A stretch of 64,000 nucleotides of DNA from an uncultured Pseudokineococcus sp. GTDB taxonomy: Bacteria > Actinomycetota > Actinomycetes > Actinomycetales > Quadrisphaeraceae. The translations under genes were made by a program, and so were the position numbers. Position 1 is the first letter of the stretch. The number at the start of each line of letters is the position of its first letter. The notes under the pieces were generated by a model. That model had not been told where the DNA came from and made no database searches. It saw only the letters and a list, made by a program, of their open reading frames with translations. Positions 39,218 through 46,899 of the stretch are shown here, piece after piece. Where the stretch lies: NCBI RefSeq assembly GCF_947495735.1, contig NZ_CANMAA010000002.1:464316-528315 (forward strand), read 5' to 3'.

Positions 39218-39251
39218 CGGCCCTGCCCCTGCTCGAGGAGGGGCAGGGCCG
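39218..39251. terminator. bidirectional hairpin between SGNH-like gene and oxidoreductase
   Basis: CGGCCCTGCCCCT (39218-39230) pairs with AGGGGCAGGGCCG (39239-39251): a 13-bp perfect stem and 8-nt loop between convergent stops. Confidence 0.8.
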
Positions 39252-39288
39252 AACCTGGTGGTGGGTCCGCTCGGCGCGAGGAGCGGTG

Positions 39289-40260
39289 TCAGCCCGCCGG
39301 GCGCAGGACGACCTTGCCGAACAGCTCGCCCGCCTCCATGGCGGCCAGGCCCTCGGCCGCCCGCTCCAGCGGCAGCTCCCGGTCCACGACCGGGCGCGCG
39401 CCGGTGGCCACGAGCAGGTCCAGGAGGCGGACGAGCTCGTCCCGGGTGCCCATGGTCGTGCCGACGACGCGCAGGCCGAGGAAGAAGACGCGCTGGAGCT
39501 CGGCGCTCGGGGCCGGGCCGGACGTCGCGCCGGCCACGACGACCGTGCCGCCCGGGCGCAGCGCCCGCAGGGAGTGCGCCCAGGTGGCCTCGCCGACCGT
39601 CTCCATCACCGCGTCGACCTTGCCCGGCAGCCGCTCCCCCGCCGCGAAGGCGGCGTGCGCCCCGAGCGCGAGGGCGCGCTCGCGCTTGGCCTCGCTGCGG
39701 CTGGTCACCCACACGCGGTAGCCCGCGGCACGACCGAGCACGACCAGGGCCGTGGCGACCCCTCCGCCGGCGCCCTGCACCAGCACCGTCGACCCGGGGG
39801 CGGCGCCGGACTGCGTGACGAGCATGCGGTAGGCGGTCAGCCACGCGGTGGGCAGGCACGCGGCCTCGACGGCGGACAGCTCGGGCGGGCGCGGCACCAC
39901 GTTGCGCGCCGGCACGACCACCTCCTCGGCGAGCGTCCCGGCGTACCGCTCGGACAGCAGCGAGCGCCCCGGGTCGAGCGTCTCGTCGCCCGTCCAGCCC
40001 GGCGTCGTGACGACCGCGTGCACGAGCACGTCGCGGCCGTCCTCGTCGACGCCGGCGCCGTCGCAGCCGAGGACCATGGGGAGCCGCTCGTCGGGCAGGC
40101 CGACGCCGCGCAGGCTCCAGAGGTCGTGGTGGTTCAGGCTCGCGGCCTCCAGCCGCACGCGCACCCACCCCTCGGGCGCCTCGGGGCGGGGCCGCTCCCC
40201 CACCTGCAGGCAGGACAGGGGGTCGGTCGGGGACGTCTGCGTCACGAAGGCGGCCAGCAC
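39289..40260 (-). CDS. zinc-type/quinone oxidoreductase of the MDR superfamily
   Basis: NAD(P)-dependent oxidoreductase of 323 residues. The GroES-like catalytic domain has AASLNHHDLWSLRG and LGCDGAGV, and the Rossmann domain has VLVQGAGGGVATALVVLGRAAG. The lobe that binds structural zinc in alcohol dehydrogenases is missing, and catalytic zinc ligands are not clear, so a quinone- or enal-reductase-like activity is more likely than alcohol dehydrogenase. The substrate is unknown. GTG 40260 lies 6 nt from TAGCGT. Confidence 0.92.
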   Translation of the reverse strand: MLAAFVTQTSPTDPLSCLQVGERPRPEAPEGWVRVRLEAASLNHHDLWSLRGVGLPDERLPMVLGCDGAGVDEDGRDVLVHAVVTTPGWTGDETLDPGRSLLSERYAGTLAEEVVVPARNVVPRPPELSAVEAACLPTAWLTAYRMLVTQSGAAPGSTVLVQGAGGGVATALVVLGRAAGYRVWVTSRSEAKRERALALGAHAAFAAGERLPGKVDAVMETVGEATWAHSLRALRPGGTVVVAGATSGPAPSAELQRVFFLGLRVVGTTMGTRDELVRLLDLLVATGARPVVDRELPLERAAEGLAAMEAGELFGKVVLRPAG

Positions 40261-40266
40261 GTCCGC

Positions 40267-40272
40267 ACGCTA
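40267..40272 (-). promoter_or_regulatory. leaderless -10 element of the MDR oxidoreductase gene
   Basis: TAGCGT on the minus strand, 6 nt before the GTG at 40260. Confidence 0.55.
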
Positions 40273-40331
40273 GGCCCACCGAGCTCCCACCGCACCGCCT
40301 CCGGCGAGGTGCCGGCCGCCGCCCGGTGCGG

Positions 40332-40703
40332 TCAGACGTCCTCGCCCCGGGCCGCGGCGAGGTCCACGGCGGCGACGTCCAGGTCCGCCTCGGCCCCGCG
40401 CACGGCGCGCACGGCGTCGTCCCACTCGTCCGAGCGCGCGGCCCGCCTCTCGGCCGAGGAGACCGCCCCGGCGAGGGGCGCCGTGTCCGGCGCCGGCGGG
40501 CGGCGCGCCCGGGAGCGCAGGGTCCGGCGCAGCGCGTCGGCCTCCGCCGCGACGGCGTCGAGGCGGTCGTCGGCGCGGCCCCGCGCCTCGGTGCGCGAGA
40601 CGGCGGCCAGGTGCTCGACCGCGGACGCGAGCGCTGCTCGGGCACCCGCCAGCGCCTCCTCCTGCGCCGAGACGTCCTCGCGGTCCGGTCGTGCGACGGT
40701 CAT
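40332..40703 (-). CDS. hypothetical helical protein, 123 residues
   Basis: Alanine- and arginine-rich soluble protein with heptad-like helices (EEALAGARAALASAVEHLAA and AVRGAEADLDVAAVDLAAAR), probably a coiled coil. ATG 40703 is preferred over an in-frame GTG/ATG at 40724 because AGGAGG lies directly before it. No family is recognised and no neighbour clarifies its role. Confidence 0.65.
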   Translation of the reverse strand: MTVARPDREDVSAQEEALAGARAALASAVEHLAAVSRTEARGRADDRLDAVAAEADALRRTLRSRARRPPAPDTAPLAGAVSSAERRAARSDEWDDAVRAVRGAEADLDVAAVDLAAARGEDV

Positions 40704-40975
40704 GCGCACCTCCTCCTGCGGCACCGGGCGGCGGGCGTCCGGTCGGACGCGCGGCGCGGGGACCCGGCGCGGACATCCTGCCGCGACGGCCGCCGCGCGA
40801 GGGCCCCAGCCGCTGCCCCGACGACCGGGGGGCGTCCTGCCGGTGGCGTTCCGGTGAAGGTCCTGGGAGGACTGGCGCTGGACGGGATGTCGGCTGGGCG
40901 CGGCCGGGATGAGCGCCTACCGTCGTGCTCCGACAGCGTCCGCTCCGGCGGGCGACCCCGGCCGGGAGCCTGAGG

Positions 40976-41989
40976 ATGACGACGCGACGTCGCAGTCCCG
41001 CACCACTCACCGCCAGCCTCGACGCGCCCGACCCGACGCGCGAGCAGGACAGCCGCGCACCGGGCGGCCTCGACGTGGTGCCGGCCGAGGTCGGCCTCCC
41101 GCCGACCGCCCTCCCGGGGGCGTCCGGCGGCCGCGCCGCCCGGGGCCCGCTCCCGCTGCTGCGCAGGGCTCCCGGGGCGCCGCCGGCCGTCGTGGCCCAC
41201 CGCGGCAGCTCCTCCACCGCGCCGGAGAACACGCTCGCCGCCTTCGAGGCCGCGCGCCGCGCCGGCGCCCCCTGGATCGAGACGGACCTGCGGCGCACCC
41301 GCGACGGGGTGGCCGTCGTCCTGCACGACGAGGGGCTCGAGCGCACCACCGACGGCGCCGGGGCGCTCGCCGTCTCCTCGGCCGCCGACGTCGCCGCCCT
41401 CGACGCGGGCTCCTGGTTCTCCCCCGGCTTCTGCGGAGCCCGCGTGCCGCGGCTGGGCGAGCTCCTGGAGTGGGCGGCCACCCACCCCGAGACCCACCTG
41501 CTGCTGGAGCTGAAGGGGCGCTGGTCGGCTGCGGAGGCCGGGGACGTCGCCGCGGCGGTGCGCGACCTCGCCCTCGGCGAGCGCGTCGTCCTGCAGTCCT
41601 TCGACCCCCTGACGGTCGCCGCCTGCGCCGCCGTCGCCCCCGACCTCGCGCTGGGGCTCCTGCTCCGCGCGCGGGGCGCCGTCGACCCCGCGGACACCGC
41701 CGAGGTGACCCGGCTCGTCCGCGACCTCGGCCTGTCGGCCGTCAACCCCGGCGTCGACGAGGTCCTGGCGGACCCGTCCCTGGTGGAGCGGCTCCACCGG
41801 CTCGGCGCGGCGGTCTGGGTCTGGACCGTGGACGACGCCGCCCGCTGGGCGCGGCTGGAGGCAGAGGGCGTCGACGGGATCATCACCAACCGCCCCGACC
41901 GCATGCTCGGCTGGGTGGAGGGGCGGGTGCCCGTGCCCGCTCCCCGGCGGCCGAGCAGCGCAGCGGCTCCGCCCACCGACGCCCGCTGA
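40976..41989 (+). CDS. glycerophosphodiester phosphodiesterase family protein
   Basis: GDPD-fold hydrolase of 337 residues. After a 65-residue disordered start, the barrel shows the catalytic pair in VVAHRGSSSTAPENTLAAF, the metal-binding WIETDLRRTRDGVAVVLHDE and LLLELKG, then VWVWTVDDAARWARLEAEGV and DGIITNRPD. It likely cleaves glycerophosphodiesters to glycerol-3-phosphate and an alcohol. There is no signal peptide, so it is probably cytoplasmic. ATG 40976 has GGGAG upstream. A 17-bp tandem repeat begins across its stop codon. Confidence 0.93.
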   Translation: MTTRRRSPAPLTASLDAPDPTREQDSRAPGGLDVVPAEVGLPPTALPGASGGRAARGPLPLLRRAPGAPPAVVAHRGSSSTAPENTLAAFEAARRAGAPWIETDLRRTRDGVAVVLHDEGLERTTDGAGALAVSSAADVAALDAGSWFSPGFCGARVPRLGELLEWAATHPETHLLLELKGRWSAAEAGDVAAAVRDLALGERVVLQSFDPLTVAACAAVAPDLALGLLLRARGAVDPADTAEVTRLVRDLGLSAVNPGVDEVLADPSLVERLHRLGAAVWVWTVDDAARWARLEAEGVDGIITNRPDRMLGWVEGRVPVPAPRRPSSAAAPPTDAR

Positions 41990-42087
41990 CCCGCCCCGCC
42001 CGCTGACCCGCCCCGCCCGCTGACCCGCCCCGCCCGCTGACCCGCCCCGGGAGCTGACCCGCCCCGGGAGCTGACGCGCCCGGCGGC
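41986..42087. repeat. 17-bp tandem repeat, six units
   Basis: Units start with CTGAC at 41986, 42003, 42020, 42037, 42054 and 42071. The first three read CTGACCCGCCCCGCCCG, the next two end CGGGAG, and the sixth is degenerate. The first unit contains the TGA stop of the GDPD gene. The array lies between convergent genes. Confidence 0.85.
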
Positions 42088-42111
42088 GGCGCCGAGGAGG
42101 GACGGGCCGGG

Positions 42112-43044
42112 TCAGAGCCCGTGGCGCAGGCGCACGGCGGAGAGCGTCGCGGCGAAGCCGACGAGCACCACCACGTGCAGCAGCCACAGCCAGAGCAGGG
42201 CCGCCACGACGCCGCCGACCGCCTGCGACCCCCCGAAGGGCGCGCCGATGTCCACGGGCAGGGCGACGAACAGGACGATGCCCTGGACGAAGCCGGCGAC
42301 GAAGGCCCCGGTGGCGAACCCTCCGGCGAGGGCGGCCCGCCACGACAGGTGCTGGGTCGCGACCGTGCGGAAGGACCAGGCCAGCGGCAGCGAGATGACG
42401 ACCCAGTCGACGTTGAGGGACACGTAGACCCCGAGCGCCGTGCCCCCGGCGCCGCGGGCGAAGAGGTCGGCCACGAGGGGGCTCACCCCGAGGACCACGA
42501 GCAGCAGCAGGGGGGCCGCGGCGAGCACCGGCAGCACCGCTCCCCGCGCGCGCCAGCCCGGACCCAGCCGGCGCAGCCACCGCCTGGGCCGTCCGTCCTG
42601 ACGTCCCGCCGGCTCCCGCTCGCCGTCCTCCGCGCGAGCCCCGCCGGCGGGGGCGCCGTCGCCGAGCGCCTGGTAGGCGCGGCGCAGGCCCTCGCCGTAG
42701 AGGCTCGCCGGGAAGAGGCTGAAGAGGACGACCGGCCACGAGACGCCCAGGCCGTAGACGACGACCGAGCGGGCGACCACGTCGGCCGACATCGCGGAGG
42801 GCAGGGCGGCCTCGAGGGAGTCCCCCAGCCCGAGCACGCGCTGGTCGCCGACGAGCCAGCCGGCCACGCGGACGGCGATGAGCACCGACGGCACCGCGGC
42901 GAGCGCTCCGTAGAAGGTCAGGCCCGCCGCCGTCAGCGGGAGCTCGCGGCGCCGCAGGAGCGAGCGCGTGCGCCGGGGCAGGCGTCGCAGGACCTCCCGG
43001 CGGGCGAGCTCGCCGCCCGGGCGACGGTCGGCGGCTGCGCTCAC
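42112..43044 (-). CDS. YihY/BrkB-family inner membrane protein
   Basis: Integral membrane protein of 310 residues with about six helices. The family start LTAAGLTFYGALAAVPSVLIAV, VVYGLGVSWPVVLFSLFPASLYGEGLRRAY and VALPVDIGAPFGGSQAVGGVVAALLWLWLLHVVVLVG at the end are characteristic. A hydrophilic insertion of about 30 residues lies near the middle. The family was once thought to be RNase BN; its real role is unknown, with envelope or transport roles proposed. Confidence 0.9.
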   Translation of the reverse strand: MSAAADRRPGGELARREVLRRLPRRTRSLLRRRELPLTAAGLTFYGALAAVPSVLIAVRVAGWLVGDQRVLGLGDSLEAALPSAMSADVVARSVVVYGLGVSWPVVLFSLFPASLYGEGLRRAYQALGDGAPAGGARAEDGEREPAGRQDGRPRRWLRRLGPGWRARGAVLPVLAAAPLLLLVVLGVSPLVADLFARGAGGTALGVYVSLNVDWVVISLPLAWSFRTVATQHLSWRAALAGGFATGAFVAGFVQGIVLFVALPVDIGAPFGGSQAVGGVVAALLWLWLLHVVVLVGFAATLSAVRLRHGL

Positions 43045-43111
43045 GGCCAGGAGCCTGTCACGGCGGGAGCGCGCCGCAGGACCTCCCCCGTCACTCCCGG
43101 GCCGGCCGGCC

Positions 43112-44227
43112 TCAGGCCACGAGGCCGAGGCGGCGGAGCTCGACCGTGAGGTCGTGCGGCCGGGTCGCCGCGGCCATGGCGTCCTCGAGCCCGACGACGC
43201 CCTCGCGGTAGAGCTGCACGAGGTGCTGGTCGAAGGACTGCATGCCGTAGAAGCCCCCGTCCGAGACGAGGTCCGCGATCGTCGCCGTCTTCTCCGGGTC
43301 GGCGACGGCGTCGGCCACCCGGCCGGTCCCCACGCAGACCTCGACGGTGACGGCGCGGCCCTGCCCGTCGGCGCGCGGCACGAGCCGCTGGCAGACGATG
43401 CCGCGCAGCGAGCCGGCGAGCGACAGGCGCACCTGCTGCTGCTCGTGGTGGGGGAAGAAGTCGATGATGCGGGCGACCGTCTCGGTGGCGTCCGTCGTGT
43501 GCAGGGTGCTCAGGACGAAGTGCCCCGTCTCGGCGGCCGCCAGCGCCGCGCGGACCGTGTCGGCGTCGCGCATCTCGCCGACGAGCACGACGTCGGGGTC
43601 CTGGCGCATCGCGGCGCGCAGCGCGCTGGCGAAGCTGGGCGTGTCCAGGCCGAGCTCGCGCTGGTTGATCATCGCGAGCTTGTCCTGGTGGAGGACCTCG
43701 ATGGGGTCCTCGATCGTCAGCAGGTGCACCTCGCGGTGGGTGTTGACGTGGTCGACCATCCCGGCCAGCGTGGTGGTCTTGCCGGACCCGGTGGGACCGG
43801 TGACGAGCACGAGGCCGCGCGGCTCGAGCGCCAGGGTGCCCACGACCGCGGGGAGCCCGAGGTCGGCGAGCGGCACGGCGCCGACCGAGACCCGCCGGAT
43901 GACGAGCCCCACGGAGCCGCGCGCGCGGAAGGCGTTGACCCGGAAGCGCCCCAGGCCGGGCACCGAGTAGGCGAAGTCCGACTCGAGGGCCTGCGCGAAG
44001 CGCTCCCGGGCGTCCTCGCGCATCACCTGGCGCAGCAGCCCCTCCATGTCCGCGAAGGTGAGGTCGCGGAACTGCAGCCGGCGCAGGCGCCCGTCGATGC
44101 GAACCCTCGGCGGCGACCCGACCTTGCAGTGCAGGTCCGACCCCTGCAGGTCGCACAGCGCACGCAGGAAGGGCCACACGGAGAGGTCCTCGGCCGCGGT
44201 CTCCGGGGTCTCGGCGGAGATCGTCAC
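43112..44227 (-). CDS. pilT: PilT/PilU-family type IV pilus retraction ATPase
   Basis: Hexameric secretion ATPase of 371 residues. The N-terminal PAS-like domain has GSDLHCKVGSPPRVRIDG. The core has Walker A in VTGPTGSGKTTTLAGMVD, the Asp box LTIEDPIEV, Walker B in MRQDPDVVLVGEMRDADTV and the His box STLHTTDATETVARIIDFF. The AIRxLIRE-like C-terminal retraction motif is not plain; instead there is GFYGMQSFDQHLVQL as in PilT/PilU. No pilin, PilB, PilC or prepilin peptidase lies nearby, so its partner pilus is encoded elsewhere. It follows the biotinyl-carrier gene by 62 bp. Confidence 0.92.
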   Translation of the reverse strand: MTISAETPETAAEDLSVWPFLRALCDLQGSDLHCKVGSPPRVRIDGRLRRLQFRDLTFADMEGLLRQVMREDARERFAQALESDFAYSVPGLGRFRVNAFRARGSVGLVIRRVSVGAVPLADLGLPAVVGTLALEPRGLVLVTGPTGSGKTTTLAGMVDHVNTHREVHLLTIEDPIEVLHQDKLAMINQRELGLDTPSFASALRAAMRQDPDVVLVGEMRDADTVRAALAAAETGHFVLSTLHTTDATETVARIIDFFPHHEQQQVRLSLAGSLRGIVCQRLVPRADGQGRAVTVEVCVGTGRVADAVADPEKTATIADLVSDGGFYGMQSFDQHLVQLYREGVVGLEDAMAAATRPHDLTVELRRLGLVA

Positions 44228-44289
44228 GCCCGCAGCATCGGCACGGGAGCGCCCCGCCTGGAGGGCCGGCGCGGAGGGGCTGCGGCGCG

Positions 44290-44508
44290 CTACGCCTCCC
44301 CGAGGACCACGAGGAGGTCACCCTCCTGCACGACGTCCCCGGGACCCACCGCGATGCGCACGACGCGTCCGGGCCCCTCGGGGACCACGGGGATCTCCAT
44401 CTTCATCGACTCGAGCAGGAGGAGGGTCTGCCCCGCCTCGACGTCGTCGCCGACCCCCACCGCGAGGCTGAGCACCCCTGCCACCATCTCCGCCCGGACG
44501 CTCTCCAC
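44290..44508 (-). CDS. small biotin/lipoyl-attachment carrier protein
   Basis: A 72-residue protein that is nothing but a biotinyl domain: VRAEMVAGVLSLAVGVGDDV, the attachment motif LLLESMKMEIPVV with the modifiable lysine, and VGPGDVVQEGDLLVVLG. Stand-alone carriers of this size serve acyl-CoA carboxylases in actinobacteria. GTG 44508 is chosen for the best fit to the family start; there is no clear ribosome binding site. No carboxylase subunit lies in the window. Confidence 0.88.
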   Translation of the reverse strand: MESVRAEMVAGVLSLAVGVGDDVEAGQTLLLLESMKMEIPVVPEGPGRVVRIAVGPGDVVQEGDLLVVLGEA

Positions 44509-44592
44509 GCCGCTGATCGAACCACGCGCGCGCCCGACCGGACGGCGACGGGCCGCACCTCGCCCGGTGCCCGCTCCGGTCGCCCGGTCCGC

Positions 44593-44631
44593 GGTGGCCC
44601 GGTCTCCGGTGGCCCGGTCTCCGGTGGCCCC
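44593..44631. repeat. 15-bp tandem repeat, 2.6 units
   Basis: GGTGGCCCGGTCTCC at 44593-44607 is repeated exactly at 44608-44622 and partly at 44623-44631, in the non-coding gap between the carrier protein and bL37 genes. Confidence 0.7.
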
Positions 44632-44741
44632 GAGACGCGGTCCCGGTTCCCCGCCGCGGACGCGCGGACCGCGCCGCGGGGGCTGTGGGACCATCGAGCG
44701 GCCCGCGACCCCGCGGGGACGGACGACGACGAGGAGGCGGC

Positions 44742-44816
44742 ATGAGCAAGCGCGCCCGCAAGCGCCGCTCGCGCAAGAAGAGCAGCGCCAACCACGGCAA
44801 CCGCCCGAACAGCTGA
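44742..44816 (+). CDS. 50S ribosomal protein bL37
   Basis: A 24-residue, extremely basic protein: MSKRARKRRSRKKSSANHGN followed by RPNS. It fits the actinobacterial bL37 pattern (MSKR.RKRR.R....ANHG.RPN), a small protein of the mycobacterial large ribosomal subunit. ATG 44742 has GAGGAGG five bases upstream. Position next to rsrA-sigR is also usual. A very strong hairpin follows. Confidence 0.9.
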   Translation: MSKRARKRRSRKKSSANHGNRPNS

Positions 44817-44849
44817 CCTCAGGGCTCCGGAGCCCCGAGCAGCCGTTCG

Positions 44850-44896
44850 CGACGACGGGCCCCGCACCACCTCAGGTGGTGCGGGGCCCGTCGTCG
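44850..44896. terminator. very strong bidirectional hairpin between bL37 and rsrA
   Basis: The arms 44850-44872 and 44874-44896 are exact complements over 23 bp, with only one unpaired central base (in practice a 5-nt loop). It can terminate bL37 (+) and sigR-rsrA (-). Confidence 0.9.
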
Positions 44897-44912
44897 TGCG
44901 GGAGGCTCCGGG

Positions 44913-45200
44913 TCAGGAGCGCACCTGCGTGATCTGCGTGAGGATGCGCACGCGCAGCGTGTCGGGGGCGGAGTCGCTGGCGCAGGCCCGCCGCACCACC
45001 TCGCGGACGACGACCTCCACGTCGCGCTCCCGCAGGCACGGGGCGCACTCGTCCAGGTGCCGCTGGATGCGGCCGACGTCGATGTCGTCGGCCGTCGAGA
45101 GCTCGTGGTCGAGGAACGCGTAGAGGCGGTCCACGACGTCCTCGCAGTCCGTCTCGCGCCCGCCGCTGCGGCCCGCCGCGTCGCGGCCCGGCGCGCTCAT
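44913..45200 (-). CDS. rsrA: zinc-binding anti-sigma factor, RsrA type
   Basis: Redox-sensing anti-sigma factor of 95 residues. The ZAS signature HLDECAPC gives His48, Cys52 and Cys55, with Cys19 in RETDCEDV completing the zinc site. In Streptomyces, disulfide formation at these cysteines releases zinc and frees SigR. The ATG at 45200 overlaps the sigR stop (ATGA), so sigma and anti-sigma are made in fixed ratio. Confidence 0.94.
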   Translation of the reverse strand: MSAPGRDAAGRSGGRETDCEDVVDRLYAFLDHELSTADDIDVGRIQRHLDECAPCLRERDVEVVVREVVRRACASDSAPDTLRVRILTQITQVRS

Positions 45201-45994
45201 GCGTCGGCCCCCTGCCGCGCCGCGGAGACGCCGCGGTCGCGGGCGTAGTCGGAGAGGAGCTCCCGCAGCTGGCGGCGGCCCCGGTGCAGCCGCGACATCA
45301 CGGTGCCGATGGGCGTGCCCATGATCTCGGCGATCTCCTTGTAGGCGAAGCCCTCCACGTCCGCGAGGTACACCGCGATGCGGAAGTCCTCCGGGATCTG
45401 CTGGAGGGCCTCCTTCACGTCGGAGTCCGGCAGGTGGTCCAGGGCGTCCGTCTCCGCGGAGCGCAGTCCGCTCGAGGTGTGCGACTCCGCCCGCGCGAGC
45501 TGCCAGTCCTCGACGTCCTCGGAGTGGGACTGCTGCGGCTGCCGCTGCTTCTTGCGGTAGGTGTTGATGTAGGTGTTGGTGAGGATCCGGTACAGCCAGG
45601 CCTTGAGGTTCGTGCCCGGGCGGTACTGGTGGAACGACGCGAAGGCCTTGGTGAAGGCCTCCTGCACCAGGTCCTCGGCGTCCGCGGGGTTGCGCGTCAT
45701 GCGCATGGCCGCCGAGTAGAGCTGGTCCAGGTGCTGCAGCGCCTCGGCCTCGAAGCGGGCCACGCGCTGCTGCTGCGTCTCCTCCTCGGGCACCCGGGAG
45801 GAGTCCTCGCCGGTGCCCTCGCCGACCTCGACCTCGGGGGCGTCGTCGATCTGGCCGGGGACGACCCCGGCGGTCGGTGCGGTGCTCTCGTCTGCCATCG
45901 CGCGCGAGCCTAGTCCGCGTCGCGTCGCAGCGCCCGCCGCGGCGGCGCGCAGCGGCGCCTCGCGGCTGCTCTGGATCTCCAGGACGACCAGCAT
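45197..45994 (-). CDS. sigR: ECF sigma factor SigR/SigH (thiol-oxidative stress), two possible starts
   Basis: Group IV sigma factor. Region 2 reads [60 protein letters not shown]; region 4 reads [20 protein letters not shown] and [20 protein letters not shown]. It directs thioredoxin and other thiol-stress genes in relatives. Two starts are credible. ATG 45994 has GAGGAGGGAC immediately upstream and gives 265 residues. ATG 45898 has no ribosome binding site but lies 8 nt below TAGGCT, a leaderless signature, and gives 233 residues. A SigR-type promoter lies at 46077-46105, so a longer stress-induced form is likely. Confidence 0.93.
   Translation of the reverse strand: MLVVLEIQSSREAPLRAAAAGAATRRGLGSRAMADESTAPTAGVVPGQIDDAPEVEVGEGTGEDSSRVPEEETQQQRVARFEAEALQHLDQLYSAAMRMTRNPADAEDLVQEAFTKAFASFHQYRPGTNLKAWLYRILTNTYINTYRKKQRQPQQSHSEDVEDWQLARAESHTSSGLRSAETDALDHLPDSDVKEALQQIPEDFRIAVYLADVEGFAYKEIAEIMGTPIGTVMSRLHRGRRQLRELLSDYARDRGVSAARQGADA
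45907..45912 (-). promoter_or_regulatory. leaderless -10 element for the short sigR form
   Basis: TAGGCT on the minus strand, 8 nt before the internal ATG at 45898 and inside the longer reading frame. Confidence 0.5.
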
Positions 45995-46076
45995 GTCCCT
46001 CCTCGTCGGCGACCTCGGGGGCCTCTCGGTCTCCCGCGTCGGTGCGCGGGCCCGGGCCCCTCGGTGTCACGGGCGT

Positions 46077-46105
46077 CAACACGCGGCAGCGCCGGGAGTG
46101 TTCCC
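46077..46105 (-). promoter_or_regulatory. SigR-type promoter upstream of sigR
   Basis: On the minus strand GGGAAC (46105-46100), 19 nt, then GTTG (46080-46077). The known SigR/SigH consensus is GGAAT or GGAAC, about 18-19 nt, then GTT. Transcription from it would begin about 75 nt before ATG 45994 and give sigR autoregulation. Confidence 0.6.
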
Positions 46106-46205
46106 GCCGACCGGCTGCGACGGCGCCCCCGCCCCGCGTCCCGGCCGCTCTCCGGCCCCCTGCTCCCGCGTGGCCACGAGAGCCCCGATGCGGTAGACCA
46201 TCGCC

Positions 46206-46751
46206 ATGACGATCATGCGACGACTCGCCCGCCCGCTGCTCGCCGCCGCCTTCGTCGACCAGGGGGTCCAGCTCGCCCGGCGCGCTCCCGACCACGCCCA
46301 GGCGTGGACCCCGGTCCTGGACAAGGTGCGCGAGCCCCTCAGCCTCGGCGACCGCGACGCCGCCCAGCTCGTGCGCGTCGACGGCGCCGCGATGGCCGTC
46401 TCCGGCCTCCTCTTCGGCCTCGGCCGCCTGCCCCGCGCCTCCGCGCTCGTGATGGCCCTCAGCATGGCCCCCTCCACGGTGGCCGAGCACGCCTTCTGGA
46501 AGGTCCAGGGCGAGGAGCGCAAGACCCAGCGCACCCTCTTCCTCAAGGACCTCGGGCTGGTCGGCGCGGCGCTGGTCTCCGTGGTCGACACCGAGGGGCG
46601 CCCCGGCCTCACCTGGCGCGGGCGCCGCGCCGCCAAGGACGCCTCGCGCGCCGCGCGCCTCGCGCGCCGCGAGGCCCAGCACGCCGCGCACTCGGTCGGG
46701 CGCGAGGCGCGCCTCGCCGGCCACCGCGTGGGCAGCAAGGTCGGCGCCTGA
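46206..46751 (+). CDS. DoxX-like membrane protein
   Basis: Protein of 181 residues. A DoxX-type four-helix start ([79 protein letters not shown]) is followed by a basic helical tail ([20 protein letters not shown]). The family is loosely tied to quinone or thiosulfate metabolism and to redox control in mycobacteria; the role here is unknown. The ATG lies 6 nt after TAGACC, a weak version of the leaderless pattern. A palindromic terminator follows. Confidence 0.88.
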   Translation: MTIMRRLARPLLAAAFVDQGVQLARRAPDHAQAWTPVLDKVREPLSLGDRDAAQLVRVDGAAMAVSGLLFGLGRLPRASALVMALSMAPSTVAEHAFWKVQGEERKTQRTLFLKDLGLVGAALVSVVDTEGRPGLTWRGRRAAKDASRAARLARREAQHAAHSVGREARLAGHRVGSKVGA

Positions 46752-46778
46752 CAGCTCCCCCGCACCACCGGCTCCGCG

Positions 46779-46808
46779 CGGCCCGGCCCCCTGCAGGGGG
46801 CCGGGCCG
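46779..46808 (+). terminator. 30-bp perfect palindrome after the DoxX-like gene
   Basis: CGGCCCGGCCCCCTG is followed at once by its exact complement (46794-46808), centred on CTGCAG. The folded stem is about 13 bp with a small loop. Confidence 0.8.
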
Positions 46809-46887
46809 TCGTCGTCCCGGGCCCGCGCGCGGCCGCCGGCGACCGCACCGGCGCGCGGCGGCTCGACCGCCGGGGGCGCGCGCTGCC

Positions 46888-46893
46888 TACGCT
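46888..46893 (+). promoter_or_regulatory. leaderless -10 element of aroA
   Basis: TACGCT, 6 nt, then ATG 46900. The spacer itself reads GGAGGC, so a very short-leader reading is also possible. Confidence 0.55.
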
Positions 46894-46899
46894 GGAGGC

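Noticed and set aside
41986..42087. CRISPR-like array
   Set aside because: The units are directly abutting 17-bp repeats with no spacers, so it is a simple tandem repeat.
44509..44694. N-terminal extension of the biotinyl carrier through the 15-bp repeats
   Set aside because: The extension translates to Arg/Ala/Thr/Asp repeats unlike any carrier N-terminus; the domain is complete from 44508.
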